Source of the DNA: Sphingomonas sp. LY29
Lineage (GTDB): Bacteria; Pseudomonadota; Alphaproteobacteria; Sphingomonadales; Sphingomonadaceae
Assembly (NCBI RefSeq): GCF_035593985.1
Contig: NZ_CP141587.1
Span: 1,796,001 to 1,860,000 of the forward strand
Length of the DNA: 64,000 nt
Direction of reading: 5' to 3'
The position numbers were made by a program, and so were the translations under genes. The notes under the pieces are model-generated. The model worked only from the letters and a program-made list of their open reading frames with translations. It had not been told where the DNA came from and did no database searches. Positions 29,901-37,871 of the stretch are shown in pieces; position 1 is the first letter of the stretch; every line of letters starts with the position of its first letter.

Positions 29901-30364
29901 TCAAGCAGGTCGACACCCATTTCCGCAGCCTGTTCACGACGCTGTTCAATGGCGGTCAGGCGCATCTCGAACTCATCGAAAGTGACGATCCGCTGGAGGC
30001 TGGACTGGAGATCATGGCGCAGCCGCCGGGCAAGCGCCTGTCGGCACTGACGTTGCTGTCGGGGGGCGAGCAGGCGCTGACCGCGGTCGCGCTGATCTTC
30101 GCGCTGTTCCTCACCAATCCCGCGCCGATTTGCGTGCTCGACGAGGTCGACGCTCCGCTCGACGATGCCAATGTCGAGCGCTTCTGCGACCTGCTCGCGC
30201 GGATGAGCGGCGAGACCGACACCCGCTACCTGATCGTCACGCACAATGCGGTGACGATGAGCCGCATGGACCGCCTCTACGGCGTGACCATGATCGAAAA
30301 GGGCGTCAGCCGGCTGGTGTCGGTCGACCTGGGCGGCGCCGAACAATTGCTCGCCGCTGAATGA
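26963..30364 (+). CDS. smc: Chromosome segregation protein SMC
   Basis: SMC is the long-coil ATPase that organises and helps separate chromosomes, with ScpA and ScpB. The product has 1133 residues. The head has KLSGFKSFVEPAELRIEPGL-type start, Walker A GPNGCGKSNL (31-40) and SQGRIGAVI. Two very Ala/Glu/Arg-rich coiled coils flank a hinge around residues 500-600. The C-terminal head has the signature TLLSGGEQALTAVALIFAL and Walker B ICVLDEVDAPLDD. The start is a TTG at 26963; no ATG or GTG gives the conserved MRFRRLKLSGF opening. Its stop is directly next to the stop of the convergent PepSY gene. Confidence 0.95.
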   Translation: MRFRRLKLSGFKSFVEPAELRIEPGLTGVVGPNGCGKSNLLEAIRWVMGEASAKSLRGGGMEDVIFAGTATRSARDFAEVSLLIEQPGDGESEVTRRIERGAGSAYRIDGRDVRQKDVSLLFADAATGAHSPALVSQGRIGAVIAAKPVERRQMLEEAAGISGLHARRKDAESKLRATEANLQRLDELLSDQEARAASLRRQARAAERYRSLTDKIRLSEGKLIFARWAESDRAAVAAGNEAKAAEGDVTRLGDASQVAQRLQETAATVLGQRRDAAVAARDSGRNLAHQLATARARRDTVVRRLAELERLAGSLATDTAREQALKADAARAVAALDAEQEAIDARLSDAETIAARIAGELNQAEAASREAEAALAELLAKQAAMRAERRVAEAAVEAAQSQARRVGADQARLAEQRANLGDGADERASIEDAERRLSAASDALAKAEAALDQAERGRAAGAEARDQAESRLAAARAAQSAAAAERSALARALNLGRGAALAELRADPGYERALAAALGDDIEAALGDEGPRRWQGSDPLPGDPALVGGLEPLIDHVAAPPQLRRRLSQVGVANTDDGQTLAVGQRLVTRDGVVRRWDGFVSVGVGAAAAERLLRVNRLAQLDDQMPALDADVADAIAARDAAAAAVEEQRRAGEEARAAAASAEREIRDANRASDSATTALERLDGQRSAIDERLADLAPLAEASLQARDAAAAALAALPDPDTIQADVDRARQTASNAGETVADCRARSATRARETSADRERHAAAGREKGEWRSRGLQAEQRLAETSGRAMALEEEQEELVDQPAAQAVEIERLEQESAASEAAIREAAEAERDAQEAVAVAGRALADAAEAFAAAREARAGAVARAEAQIGRREEYARICGERFECPPPLLPERLGFDSASLGDPDAEKELLDRLTAERERIGPVNLVADQELAELDSSRESNVAEKEELAQAILRLRGSIGSLNREGRVRLLAAFKQVDTHFRSLFTTLFNGGQAHLELIESDDPLEAGLEIMAQPPGKRLSALTLLSGGEQALTAVALIFALFLTNPAPICVLDEVDAPLDDANVERFCDLLARMSGETDTRYLIVTHNAVTMSRMDRLYGVTMIEKGVSRLVSVDLGGAEQLLAAE

Positions 30365-31504
30365 TCACTCCGCCGGGGTAAGCGCCGCCCGGCCGTCGCG
30401 ATAGGCGCGTGCACGGGCCCGAGGCGCGCGCGATCGCCACCAAATGATAATGCCGGTGATCGACAGCGCGGCCGGGATGATCCCTCCCAGGAAGATCACG
30501 ATCTGCCAGACGATGCCCATTCCGGTGCCGTCGTGCCAGCGGCGCATCGTGCGCGCGAGCGTCTCTGGCTTTGGCGCGGAGGGCGGCGTCACCGCTCCAT
30601 CGGCATCCGCGATCAAGACTTCGGCAGGGCCGCCCGCTTTGCGCGCGAAGCCGATCTTCCATTCGGGCGTCTGATCGGTCGGCCAGTTGACGACCGTCAG
30701 CGGCCCGGTGGCGTGGGCAGTGGCGGCGGTCACGGCGTCCGACGCGGTCATCTCGGTCGTGGCAAGCGGTACCGCCCGCATCGCGCGCTGGCGATCGGGC
30801 GCCGGGCCCGACGAGGCGCCGCGTTCGAACTGGCCGAACACCTTGGGGAAGGAGATCCACGCGCCGGTGAAGGACAGCATCGCGAGCGGGATCAGGATCC
30901 AGAATCCCATTTGGTAGTGGAGGTTGGCGTTGGTCGAGTTGCGTCGCTTCCAGCGCAGTCCGCGCGTGAACGATCCGCTCAGCGGCCACCACAGCCAGAT
31001 GCCGGAAATCGACGACACCAGCATGAACACGCCGATCCAGCCGACGATGGTGCGGCCCCAGCCGGGGACCATCAGGCTGCCGTGGAGGACGTGCATCACC
31101 TGCACGACGCCGCTGCTCGCCTTGGCGCGGTCGATCAGCGACGCGTCTATGGGATTGAGCCACAGGTTGGTCCGTTCGGGACGCCCGCCGCCCGCGCCTT
31201 CCGGCAGGGGCTTGGTCGCGGTGACCTGCACCGGCGCGTTGTCGGAGTTGAAGCGCACGGCGGTGACGATCTCGCCGTCCTGCAGTGCCGATCTGGCCGC
31301 GGCGGCATAGGCATCCGGGGTCAGGACAGCCGGGCCGAGCGTCTCGAAGCGCTGCGGCTCGAGCGTTTCCTCCAGCCAGTCGTGCCAGACCAGCGCGGAG
31401 CCCGTCAGGCAGATCGGAATGATGAGAATGGCGAGCGTCAGCCCGATCCATTTGTGGACCTGCAGCCAGCCGGCGCGGAGTTGCTTCTTCGTCGACTTGG
31501 CCAA
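30365..31504 (-). CDS. PepSY-associated TM helix protein (PiuB-like, iron-uptake linked)
   Basis: A 379-residue inner-membrane protein of the PepSY-TM family. Four membrane helices are visible, about 18-40, 150-172, 198-220 and 335-358. Typical features are WLQVHKWIGLTLAI (an N-terminal His in the helix), VMHVLHGSLMVPG, and HYQMGFWILIPLAML. Paired His residues in the helices suggest heme binding. Relatives serve as ferric-siderophore reductases next to TonB receptors, and here the gene is divergent from one, sharing a region with a Fur-like site. The family function is known only in outline. Confidence 0.85.
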   Translation of the reverse strand: MAKSTKKQLRAGWLQVHKWIGLTLAILIIPICLTGSALVWHDWLEETLEPQRFETLGPAVLTPDAYAAAARSALQDGEIVTAVRFNSDNAPVQVTATKPLPEGAGGGRPERTNLWLNPIDASLIDRAKASSGVVQVMHVLHGSLMVPGWGRTIVGWIGVFMLVSSISGIWLWWPLSGSFTRGLRWKRRNSTNANLHYQMGFWILIPLAMLSFTGAWISFPKVFGQFERGASSGPAPDRQRAMRAVPLATTEMTASDAVTAATAHATGPLTVVNWPTDQTPEWKIGFARKAGGPAEVLIADADGAVTPPSAPKPETLARTMRRWHDGTGMGIVWQIVIFLGGIIPAALSITGIIIWWRSRAPRARARAYRDGRAALTPAE

Positions 31505-31573
31505 GGCTCATTCCCGCATGGTCGTGGAGATCAGGCCGATATGCATAGCCGCGAAATTAGCGCTTGCAAGCTT

Positions 31574-31594
31574 ATTGCGAACGATTATCAGCAA
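31574..31594. promoter_or_regulatory. Fur-box-like site between the PepSY gene and the TonB receptor gene
   Basis: TTGCGAACGATTATCAGCAA at 31575-31594 is an imperfect inverted repeat that resembles Fur boxes (its right half ATTATCA is a perfect match, the left half is weaker). It lies midway in the 131-base gap between two divergent iron-uptake genes. Two more palindromes flank it: GCTTGCAAGC at 31562-31571 and GCGAA-TGT-TTCGC at 31605-31617. Iron control through Fur is a fair inference. Confidence 0.5.
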
Positions 31595-31635
31595 GTCAGT
31601 TTTCGCGAATGTTTCGCAATAGCAGGAATCACCAG

Positions 31636-33804
31636 ATGGCTCGGGGCATGCACGCAGGGATCACGTCGACTCGAAAGGCAGTGTTGGCGTTCGCCGGTTC
31701 GACCTTACTCATCGGATCTGGCGCGCAGGCCGCCGACGTTGTCGACAACGCCCCCGATGCCGACGAGGCGAAGGCGCAGAGTGTCACCGTCACCGGCGAG
31801 CGCTACCGAATCAACACCCTCAACAGCCGACTTGGCGACGTCCGCGACGCGCCGCAGTCGATCAGCATCATCCCGCGGGCGGTGATCGAACAGCAGTCCG
31901 CGACCAACCTTCGCGACGTGCTTCGCAACGTCACCGGCATCAGCTTTGCGGCAGGCGAAGGCGGCGGTGGGCCCGGCGGCGACAACCTGACCCTGCGCGG
32001 GTTCGCGGCCCGCAACGACATCTTCGTCGACGGCATCCGCGATTTTGCCAGCTACACCCGCGACACGTTTAACGTCGAACAGGTCGAGGTGGTGAAGGGT
32101 CCCGCATCGGCGCAGACCGGTCGCGGGTCGACCGGCGGCTACATCAACCTGTTCACCAAGCAGCCGCAGGCGCGCAGCTTCGTCGGCGGCACGCTCGGCC
32201 TCGGCACTCTGGGCTACTACCGCGGGACGGCCGACCTCAATCTTGCGGGAAGCGATCTCGGCGTCGGCGGCGGTACCGCGGCGCGGGTGAACTTGCTTTT
32301 CCATGACGTGAAGACCCCGGGGCGCGATCATGTCGATACCAAGCGCTACGGCATCGCCCCGTCGATCGCGTTCGGCCTCGGCGGCTCGACCCGCGCGATC
32401 GTGACCGCGATGCACCTTCGTCAGAATAATGTCCCCGATTACGGCATCCCGTTCGTCCCCGCGACGCACACCGGCCTGGTCGAATTTCGCGACCGCCCCG
32501 CGCCGGTCGATTACGACAACTATTACGGCTTGCTCGATCGCGATCGTGAGAAGCTGCGCACCAACATCCTGACCTTCGCGGTCGAACATGACCTGTCGCC
32601 GGGCATGCGCATCGCCAACACGACGCGATACGGCCACGCGACGCGCGATTCGATCTATTCGGCGCCGCGCTTCGACGGGAACACGACGCAGATCGTGCCC
32701 CAGACCCAGTCGCGCGACACCCTCGACAAGTCGCTGGTCAACCAGACCAACCTGTTCGCCAAGTTCGCCACCGGATCCATGCGCCACGACCTGATCGCGG
32801 GGATCGAGATCGCGCGCGAGACCAGCCGCAACCAACCGCGAACGATCACGGCGGGCACCTCCACCGACCTGTTCGATCCCGACCCTAACCGGCCGTGGAT
32901 CGGCACGATCGTGGACACGCCCGGCGGCCCGATCCGTGCCAGCGCCGACACGCTCGCCGCTTACTTGTTCGACACGGTGCACTTCAGCGAAAAGCTGCTG
33001 CTCAGCGGCGGTCTGCGCTGGGAGCGGTTCAAGAGCGCATTCGACGCAGTCGCGCCGTCGCCCGAACTCGGCCGGACCGACGAGACGCTGACATGGCGCG
33101 CGGGCCTGACCTACAAGCCGATCAGTAACCTCGGCTTCTATATCGGGGCGGGGACGTCGGTGAATCCGTCGATCGAGAATATGACCCAGACCACGCCGAC
33201 CGCCGCGGTGGTCGCGCTGAAGCCCGAGCGAAGCCGCACGATTGAGGTCGGGGCGAAGTGGGACGGACTGGGCGGCAAGCTGCTGCTCAACGGCGCGCTG
33301 TTCCGGATCGAAAAGACCAATGCGCGGACGCCGGGTCAGCTGGGCGAGGCCCCAACCGTGCTCGAGGGCGAGCAACGCGTCGACGGGATCGAGCTTGGCG
33401 CGACCGGCTGGCTTGCCAAGCGCTGGCAGTTGATCGCCGCCTACACCTACCTCGACAGCGAAGTGATTAAGTCGAACACCGCGACCGAGATCGGCAATCG
33501 GCTGCAGAACGTGCCGACGCACAGCGCCACGCTATGGTCGAATTACGAGCTTCCGTTCGGCGTCGAGATTGGCGGCGGCGCGCGCTATGTCGGCCACCGC
33601 TACACCAATGTTGCCAACGTCCGCCGCGTCGACGACTATTGGCTGTTCGATGCGACCGCGGCGTACAATTTCGACAAGCAGACGTCGTTGCGGGTGAACC
33701 TCTTCAACCTCACCGACGAACGCTATATCGACCAGGTCGGCGGCGGGCACTTCGTCCCCGGCGCGGGGCGCTCGGCAGTGGCGACCCTCGCCTTCCGGCT
33801 TTAG
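31636..33804 (+). CDS. TonB-dependent siderophore receptor
   Basis: A 722-residue outer-membrane receptor that takes up iron-siderophore complexes using TonB energy. The signal peptide ends after GSGAQA. The plug domain follows: [54 protein letters not shown] and [24 protein letters not shown] 22-strand barrel then ends in the Phe-containing LAFRL terminal strand. The plug resembles catecholate receptors such as Fiu. The frame is open from a TTG at 31564, but the ATG at 31636 gives the signal peptide. PiuC follows 10 nt later, an arrangement known for catecholate iron uptake. Confidence 0.92.
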   Translation: MARGMHAGITSTRKAVLAFAGSTLLIGSGAQAADVVDNAPDADEAKAQSVTVTGERYRINTLNSRLGDVRDAPQSISIIPRAVIEQQSATNLRDVLRNVTGISFAAGEGGGGPGGDNLTLRGFAARNDIFVDGIRDFASYTRDTFNVEQVEVVKGPASAQTGRGSTGGYINLFTKQPQARSFVGGTLGLGTLGYYRGTADLNLAGSDLGVGGGTAARVNLLFHDVKTPGRDHVDTKRYGIAPSIAFGLGGSTRAIVTAMHLRQNNVPDYGIPFVPATHTGLVEFRDRPAPVDYDNYYGLLDRDREKLRTNILTFAVEHDLSPGMRIANTTRYGHATRDSIYSAPRFDGNTTQIVPQTQSRDTLDKSLVNQTNLFAKFATGSMRHDLIAGIEIARETSRNQPRTITAGTSTDLFDPDPNRPWIGTIVDTPGGPIRASADTLAAYLFDTVHFSEKLLLSGGLRWERFKSAFDAVAPSPELGRTDETLTWRAGLTYKPISNLGFYIGAGTSVNPSIENMTQTTPTAAVVALKPERSRTIEVGAKWDGLGGKLLLNGALFRIEKTNARTPGQLGEAPTVLEGEQRVDGIELGATGWLAKRWQLIAAYTYLDSEVIKSNTATEIGNRLQNVPTHSATLWSNYELPFGVEIGGGARYVGHRYTNVANVRRVDDYWLFDATAAYNFDKQTSLRVNLFNLTDERYIDQVGGGHFVPGAGRSAVATLAFRL

Positions 33805-33814
33805 GGTTAGCGCC

Positions 33815-34504
33815 ATGTTGATCGCCATCCCTTCGGTACTGAGCGCGGATCAGGTGCGCGAGGCGCGCGGCCTGCTCGATGCGGCGGCGTGGGAGGATGG
33901 ACGGTCGACGGCAGGCGGACAGTCCGCGCTCGCCAAGCGCAATGCCCAACTGTCGGCGGACAACGCGGCCGCGCGAACGATCGGAGCGACGATCCTGCAG
34001 GCGCTGTCGGCAAACGGACTGTTCATGTCGGCCGCCCTACCGAAGAAGATCTTTCCGCCGCTGTTCAACCGCTACGAGGCGAGCGAAGGGCATCACTTCG
34101 GCGATCATGTCGACAATGCGATCCGCTTCCTTCCGGGTGGAGAGGGGCGCGTTCGGACCGACCTGTCGGCAACGCTGTTCCTGGCGGAGCCCGACGACTA
34201 CGACGGCGGCGAACTGGTGATCGAGGACAGCTACGGGTCACACAGTGTCAAGTTGCCCGCAGGCGATATGATTCTCTACCCCGCCACCTCGCTTCATCGC
34301 GTCGAGCCGGTCACGCGAGGGGCGCGGGTCGCTTCCTTCTTCTGGATCGAATCGATGGTCCGCGACGACGGGCAGCGCACTCTGCTGCTCGACATGGATG
34401 CGGCGGTGCGGACGCTGGCGAGCGAGGTCGGGGACGATCATGCGGCAGTCGTGTCGCTGACCGGCACGTATCACAATTTGTTGAGGCGCTGGGCCGACAG
34501 CTAG
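33815..34504 (+). CDS. Fe(II)/2-oxoglutarate-dependent PKHD-type hydroxylase (PiuC/YbiX)
   Basis: A 229-residue dioxygenase of the PiuC/YbiX group. The iron ligands are His98 and Asp100 in FGDHVDN and the distal His161 in [11 protein letters not shown], with Arg168 as the likely 2-oxoglutarate anchor. The jelly-roll strands read [20 protein letters not shown] and [10 protein letters not shown]. The protein substrate is not established. Such genes regularly follow TonB siderophore receptors, as here with a 10-nt gap, which suggests a role in iron uptake. The stop overlaps the UdgX gene (convergent) by four bases. Confidence 0.9.
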   Translation: MLIAIPSVLSADQVREARGLLDAAAWEDGRSTAGGQSALAKRNAQLSADNAAARTIGATILQALSANGLFMSAALPKKIFPPLFNRYEASEGHHFGDHVDNAIRFLPGGEGRVRTDLSATLFLAEPDDYDGGELVIEDSYGSHSVKLPAGDMILYPATSLHRVEPVTRGARVASFFWIESMVRDDGQRTLLLDMDAAVRTLASEVGDDHAAVVSLTGTYHNLLRRWADS

Positions 34505-35943
34505 GCGGCGAGCGCGGCGGCGCGTTCCCCGATCCGCTTGAGGTCCGACACGAAGCGGGCGCGCTCGGTGCGGCGGGCCTCCTCGTCGGGCAGGCGGAGC
34601 AGGAAGCTGGGATGCACCGTCACCCAGCATTCGCTCCCGTCCGCCAAGGTCAGCGGCTCATCGCGAACGCGGCTGATCGTCACCGTCTTTCCGGTGAGCG
34701 ACCGGGCGGCGGTGGCGCCCAGCGCGACGGTCAGTGCAGGTCGGATCAGCCCGCGCTCCTGTTCCTGCCACCAGCGGCAGGCGTCGATCTCGCCGACGTC
34801 GGGGCGCGAGTGGATCCGTTTCTTGCCCTTCAGCACGAACTTGAAATGCTTGACCGCATTGGTGACATAGGTGCGCTTCCGGTCGATCCCCGCCGCTTCG
34901 AGCGCCGCGTTGAAGACTTCACCAGCAGGGCCGACGAACGGCTTGCCTGCCAGATCCTCCTGGTCGCCCGGCTGCTCACCGACGAAGATGATCGACGCAT
35001 CGAGCGGCCCTTCGCCGAACACCGTCTGCGTGGCACATTGGTAAAGGTCGCAGCGCGTGCAATGCGCCGCCTCGTCGCGAAGCGCTTCCCAACTTGCGCG
35101 GATGTTCGATCGCGGCATCGGCTCCTGACCCCTCGACGTTTCGATCCCCGGCGCGGTGGGCGCCATCTCCAACATCGCCGCCTCGCGCTTTTGCGCGCCC
35201 GCGATCAAGTCGCCGATCAGCGCGGTCTCGGGCATGTTCTTCCAATATTTCTTGGGCATTTCCTTGGTCATCGCCTTCACCTTCACCCGCGCCGGATTGA
35301 AGATGCTCGCGTAATAGGTTTTCCACGTCTCCTCGACCGGATCGCCGTCGGGGGCCTCCGCGCGCGTAGCGCCGGGCCCTTCGGTCAGCTTCTCTCCGTC
35401 CCAGTGGATGGTGAGTTGGGGCGTCAGGATCGACCAGCGCATGTTGGCGAAGCGGCGCATGAAAAAGCCGGCCTCGCGCCGGACGATGTGATGATCGGGC
35501 TCGAACCAGGCAACGAAACGCGCGCCATCCTCCTCCTCGATTTCACGGAAGCGGACGAAGGCGTGCATCTTGTGGGCGTCGCGCCGGACTTCCTTGGCGA
35601 GCCGCTCGATCCGGTCGAGCAGCGGATCGGCGCGATCCTCCATCGCTCGGCGGTTGCTGCGAAGCTTCAGCAGTATCTCGTACAGCAGAGCGAAGCGCTC
35701 AGGATCGGAATGACAGATCGCCGCCTTGGCGACGTCGATAAACCCGCGGGGCACGGCGAAGCTGGGTCCGTCGGGCGGCGGCAGCGTGTCGGGCAAGGCC
35801 GCGAACAGGTCCGCCTCGCCCCCATTCACTTCCCAGCGGATCGCGCTTGGCGGAACGCCCGCTTCGGCAAGCCCACGGGCCGCATCACGCCATCCGGCGA
35901 AGTCGTCTTCGTCGGACAGCGAGACGCGATGCGCGTCGACCAT
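34501..35943 (-). CDS. DUF4130 - UdgX family uracil-DNA glycosylase fusion
   Basis: A 480-residue two-domain protein. Residues about 1-240 are the DUF4130 (TIGR03915) domain, which accompanies the radical SAM repair protein. Residues about 285-480 are a uracil-DNA glycosylase-like domain of the UdgX type: Cys pair CTRC (295-298), [29 protein letters not shown] and the loop KRIHSRP (375-381). In UdgX the loop His (here His378) forms a covalent bond to DNA after removing uracil. It is preceded by GAAGG 5 nt before the ATG at 35943. It is the last gene of the radical SAM-hemerythrin-UdgX operon. The 3' end overlaps the PiuC-type gene by four bases. Confidence 0.9.
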   Translation of the reverse strand: MVDAHRVSLSDEDDFAGWRDAARGLAEAGVPPSAIRWEVNGGEADLFAALPDTLPPPDGPSFAVPRGFIDVAKAAICHSDPERFALLYEILLKLRSNRRAMEDRADPLLDRIERLAKEVRRDAHKMHAFVRFREIEEEDGARFVAWFEPDHHIVRREAGFFMRRFANMRWSILTPQLTIHWDGEKLTEGPGATRAEAPDGDPVEETWKTYYASIFNPARVKVKAMTKEMPKKYWKNMPETALIGDLIAGAQKREAAMLEMAPTAPGIETSRGQEPMPRSNIRASWEALRDEAAHCTRCDLYQCATQTVFGEGPLDASIIFVGEQPGDQEDLAGKPFVGPAGEVFNAALEAAGIDRKRTYVTNAVKHFKFVLKGKKRIHSRPDVGEIDACRWWQEQERGLIRPALTVALGATAARSLTGKTVTISRVRDEPLTLADGSECWVTVHPSFLLRLPDEEARRTERARFVSDLKRIGERAAALAA

Positions 35944-35963
35944 CGGGCCTTCGCGCAGCATGG

Positions 35964-36449
35964 TTATTCGCGGTCGTCGCCCTCGTCGGCACCGGCTTCG
36001 GCGCGCGCGACTTCCTTGGGCTTTCGCTTTTCGAACAAGGCGCGAAGCTCGACGACCTTTTCCTCGCTCAGCCCCTCGGCCGCGGTCGGAAACATCTCTT
36101 CCTCTTCCTCGTCGATGTGATGGGTGTACTCGTCTTTCAGCGTCTTGAACTTGGTCAGCCAGCCCGACGAACCCATGTCCATCTCGGCCAGCTCCTCGAG
36201 CATGTCGCCGATTTCCTTATGTTCGCTGACCGAATGCACCGCATCGTGACGCAATTCCTCACGCGCCAGCATCGTCGCATAAAGCGACTCCTCTTCGGCG
36301 GCGGCGTGCGCGGTCACTTCAATTTTGAAAGTATCGAACAGCTCGCGCCGTTCGTCGCTGTCGCCGCTGGTCTCGACGATCTTGTCGAGCAATTCGCGAT
36401 GACGGTCGTGGTCCTGCTTCAGTCGGTCGAAAATGTCGGCACTTGCCAT
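35964..36449 (-). CDS. Hemerythrin HHE domain protein
   Basis: A 161-residue four-helix protein with the hemerythrin pattern. Likely di-iron ligands are His14/His17, His48 with the acidic EEES, His72/His77 in HSVSEHKEI, and His110/His111 with the Glu run in THHIDEEEEEMFP. Hemerythrins bind or sense O2 and NO, or protect iron proteins; which of these applies is not known. The ATG at 36449 has GGAAGGAA before it; the open frame beyond it is not used. It sits between the radical SAM gene (35 nt upstream) and UdgX (20 nt downstream), all in one direction. Confidence 0.88.
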   Translation of the reverse strand: MASADIFDRLKQDHDRHRELLDKIVETSGDSDERRELFDTFKIEVTAHAAAEEESLYATMLAREELRHDAVHSVSEHKEIGDMLEELAEMDMGSSGWLTKFKTLKDEYTHHIDEEEEEMFPTAAEGLSEEKVVELRALFEKRKPKEVARAEAGADEGDDRE

Positions 36450-36484
36450 GGTCTGTTCCTTCCCTCGATCGAAGGCCCAACCGT

Positions 36485-37729
36485 TCACGCGGCGAACAGG
36501 TCCAATTGAGTCTCGCGCGGCGCAATTAATGCCTTCAGGTCGGCGCGGTCGGTCAGCAGTGTCGGGCGCCAATCCGACGTGACGATGAAGGGGCGGACTT
36601 TGGCGATCGACACTGTCAGCCGACCGACGTCGGCCAAGGTCATCGATCGCCAACGGCGTGACGATAGGATCCGACCGACCGCCTTCGTGCCTAGTCCCGG
36701 AACGCGCAGCAGCTGCTCCTTCGACGCGCGATTGACGTCGACCGGGAAGCTTTCGCGAAACTTCAGCGCCCAGGCGAGCTTCGGGTCGATGTCGAGCGGG
36801 AGCATGCCGTCGGCGCCCGCCGCGCTGACCACCTCCTTCGGCTTGAACCCGTAGAACCGCATCAGCCAGTCGGACTGGTAAAGCCGGTGCTCGCGCATCA
36901 GCGGCGGTCGCTTCAGCGGCAATACCGCGCTTGGGCTGGGGATGGGGGAGAAGGCCGAATAATAGACTCGGCGAAGCGAAAAACGATCGTAGAGCTGGCT
37001 TGCGCGCATCACAATGTCACCGTCATTGGCGGCGTCGGCCCCGACGATCATCTGCGTCGATTGGCCAGCGGGCGCGAACTTGGGTGCGGAGCGATACTTC
37101 TTCCGCGCATCCTTTCCGTCCTCGATCCCCAGCTTCATGTCCTTCATCGCGCCTTCGATCCGCGTCGCGCTCTTTTCCGGCGCGAGCCTTTCGAGCCCGC
37201 CGACGGTGGGAAGCTCGACGTTGATCGACACGCGGTCGGCATGAAGCGCGGCAAGACGGACCAATTCGGGATCGGCATCGGGGATGGTCTTCAGGTGGAT
37301 GTAACCGCGGAAATTATGATCCTCGCGCAGCGACCGCGCCACCTCGACCAATTGCTCCATCGTGTAATTGGACGACTTGATGATGCCCGAGGAGAGGAAC
37401 AGCCCCTCGATATAATTGCGCTTGTAGAAGGACAGGGTAAGGTGGACGACCTCCTGCGCGGTGAAGCGCGCGCGTCGGACGTTCGAGCTCTTGCGGTTGA
37501 TGCAATAATGGCAATCGAAGATGCAGCTGTTGGTCAGCAGGATCTTCAGCAGGGAAATGCAGCGGCCGTCGGGCGCGTAGGCGTGACAGATGCCCATCCC
37601 CTCGGTCGACCCGACCCCCTTACCGCCCCGGCTGTCTCGCTTCGACGTTCCCGACGATGCGCAACTCGCGTCATATTTCGCTGCATCGGCGAGAATCGCC
37701 AGCTTCTCACGGGTGTCCAGTTGCGCCAT
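36485..37729 (-). CDS. Putative DNA modification/repair radical SAM protein (TIGR03916)
   Basis: A 414-residue radical SAM enzyme of the TIGR03916 family, annotated as a putative DNA repair or modification protein. The 4Fe-4S/SAM motif is CIFDCHYC (Cys69, Cys73, Cys76). Earlier Cys residues and the GMGICHAYAPDGRC segment (44-57) are also family-like. The C-terminal part has helix-hairpin-helix motifs (DVNRASKEQLLRVPGLGTKA) for DNA contact. The reaction is not known. The ATG at 37729 gives the family start KLAILADAAKYDASC. It heads the operon with hemerythrin and UdgX. A LexA-type box lies 2 nt before the ATG; no clear ribosome binding site exists, so a leaderless message is possible. Confidence 0.9.
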   Translation of the reverse strand: MAQLDTREKLAILADAAKYDASCASSGTSKRDSRGGKGVGSTEGMGICHAYAPDGRCISLLKILLTNSCIFDCHYCINRKSSNVRRARFTAQEVVHLTLSFYKRNYIEGLFLSSGIIKSSNYTMEQLVEVARSLREDHNFRGYIHLKTIPDADPELVRLAALHADRVSINVELPTVGGLERLAPEKSATRIEGAMKDMKLGIEDGKDARKKYRSAPKFAPAGQSTQMIVGADAANDGDIVMRASQLYDRFSLRRVYYSAFSPIPSPSAVLPLKRPPLMREHRLYQSDWLMRFYGFKPKEVVSAAGADGMLPLDIDPKLAWALKFRESFPVDVNRASKEQLLRVPGLGTKAVGRILSSRRWRSMTLADVGRLTVSIAKVRPFIVTSDWRPTLLTDRADLKALIAPRETQLDLFAA

Positions 37730-37731
37730 CC

Positions 37732-37746
37732 GTTCTTTTTATGTTC
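37732..37746. promoter_or_regulatory. LexA (SOS) box, GTTC-N7-GTTC
   Basis: GTTC TTTTTAT GTTC exactly fits the alphaproteobacterial LexA consensus GTTC-N7-GTTC (read as GAAC-N7-GAAC in the direction of the operon). It lies 2 bases before the ATG of the radical SAM repair gene, and it is the only such match noticed at a gene start here. This pattern occurs by chance about once in a window of this size and base composition, so its position in front of a DNA-repair operon is the supporting fact. Confidence 0.75.
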
Positions 37747-37871
37747 CGGGTTGGGCGAAGTCCAGCGTTTTGAATCTCCACGACTTTCTTCGCCTCTGGT
37801 CGTTGGTCGATCTGTCGCTTGCCCTCCCGTCTACGCTGCCTACACTCGGTCGAAAATCAGGGGGAAATCAC

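Noticed and set aside
33889..36120. A 743-codon plus-strand open frame through the PiuC-type gene and opposite UdgX
   Set aside because: It lies in another frame of the PiuC-type gene and antisense to UdgX and hemerythrin, with Arg-rich low-complexity product and no domain.
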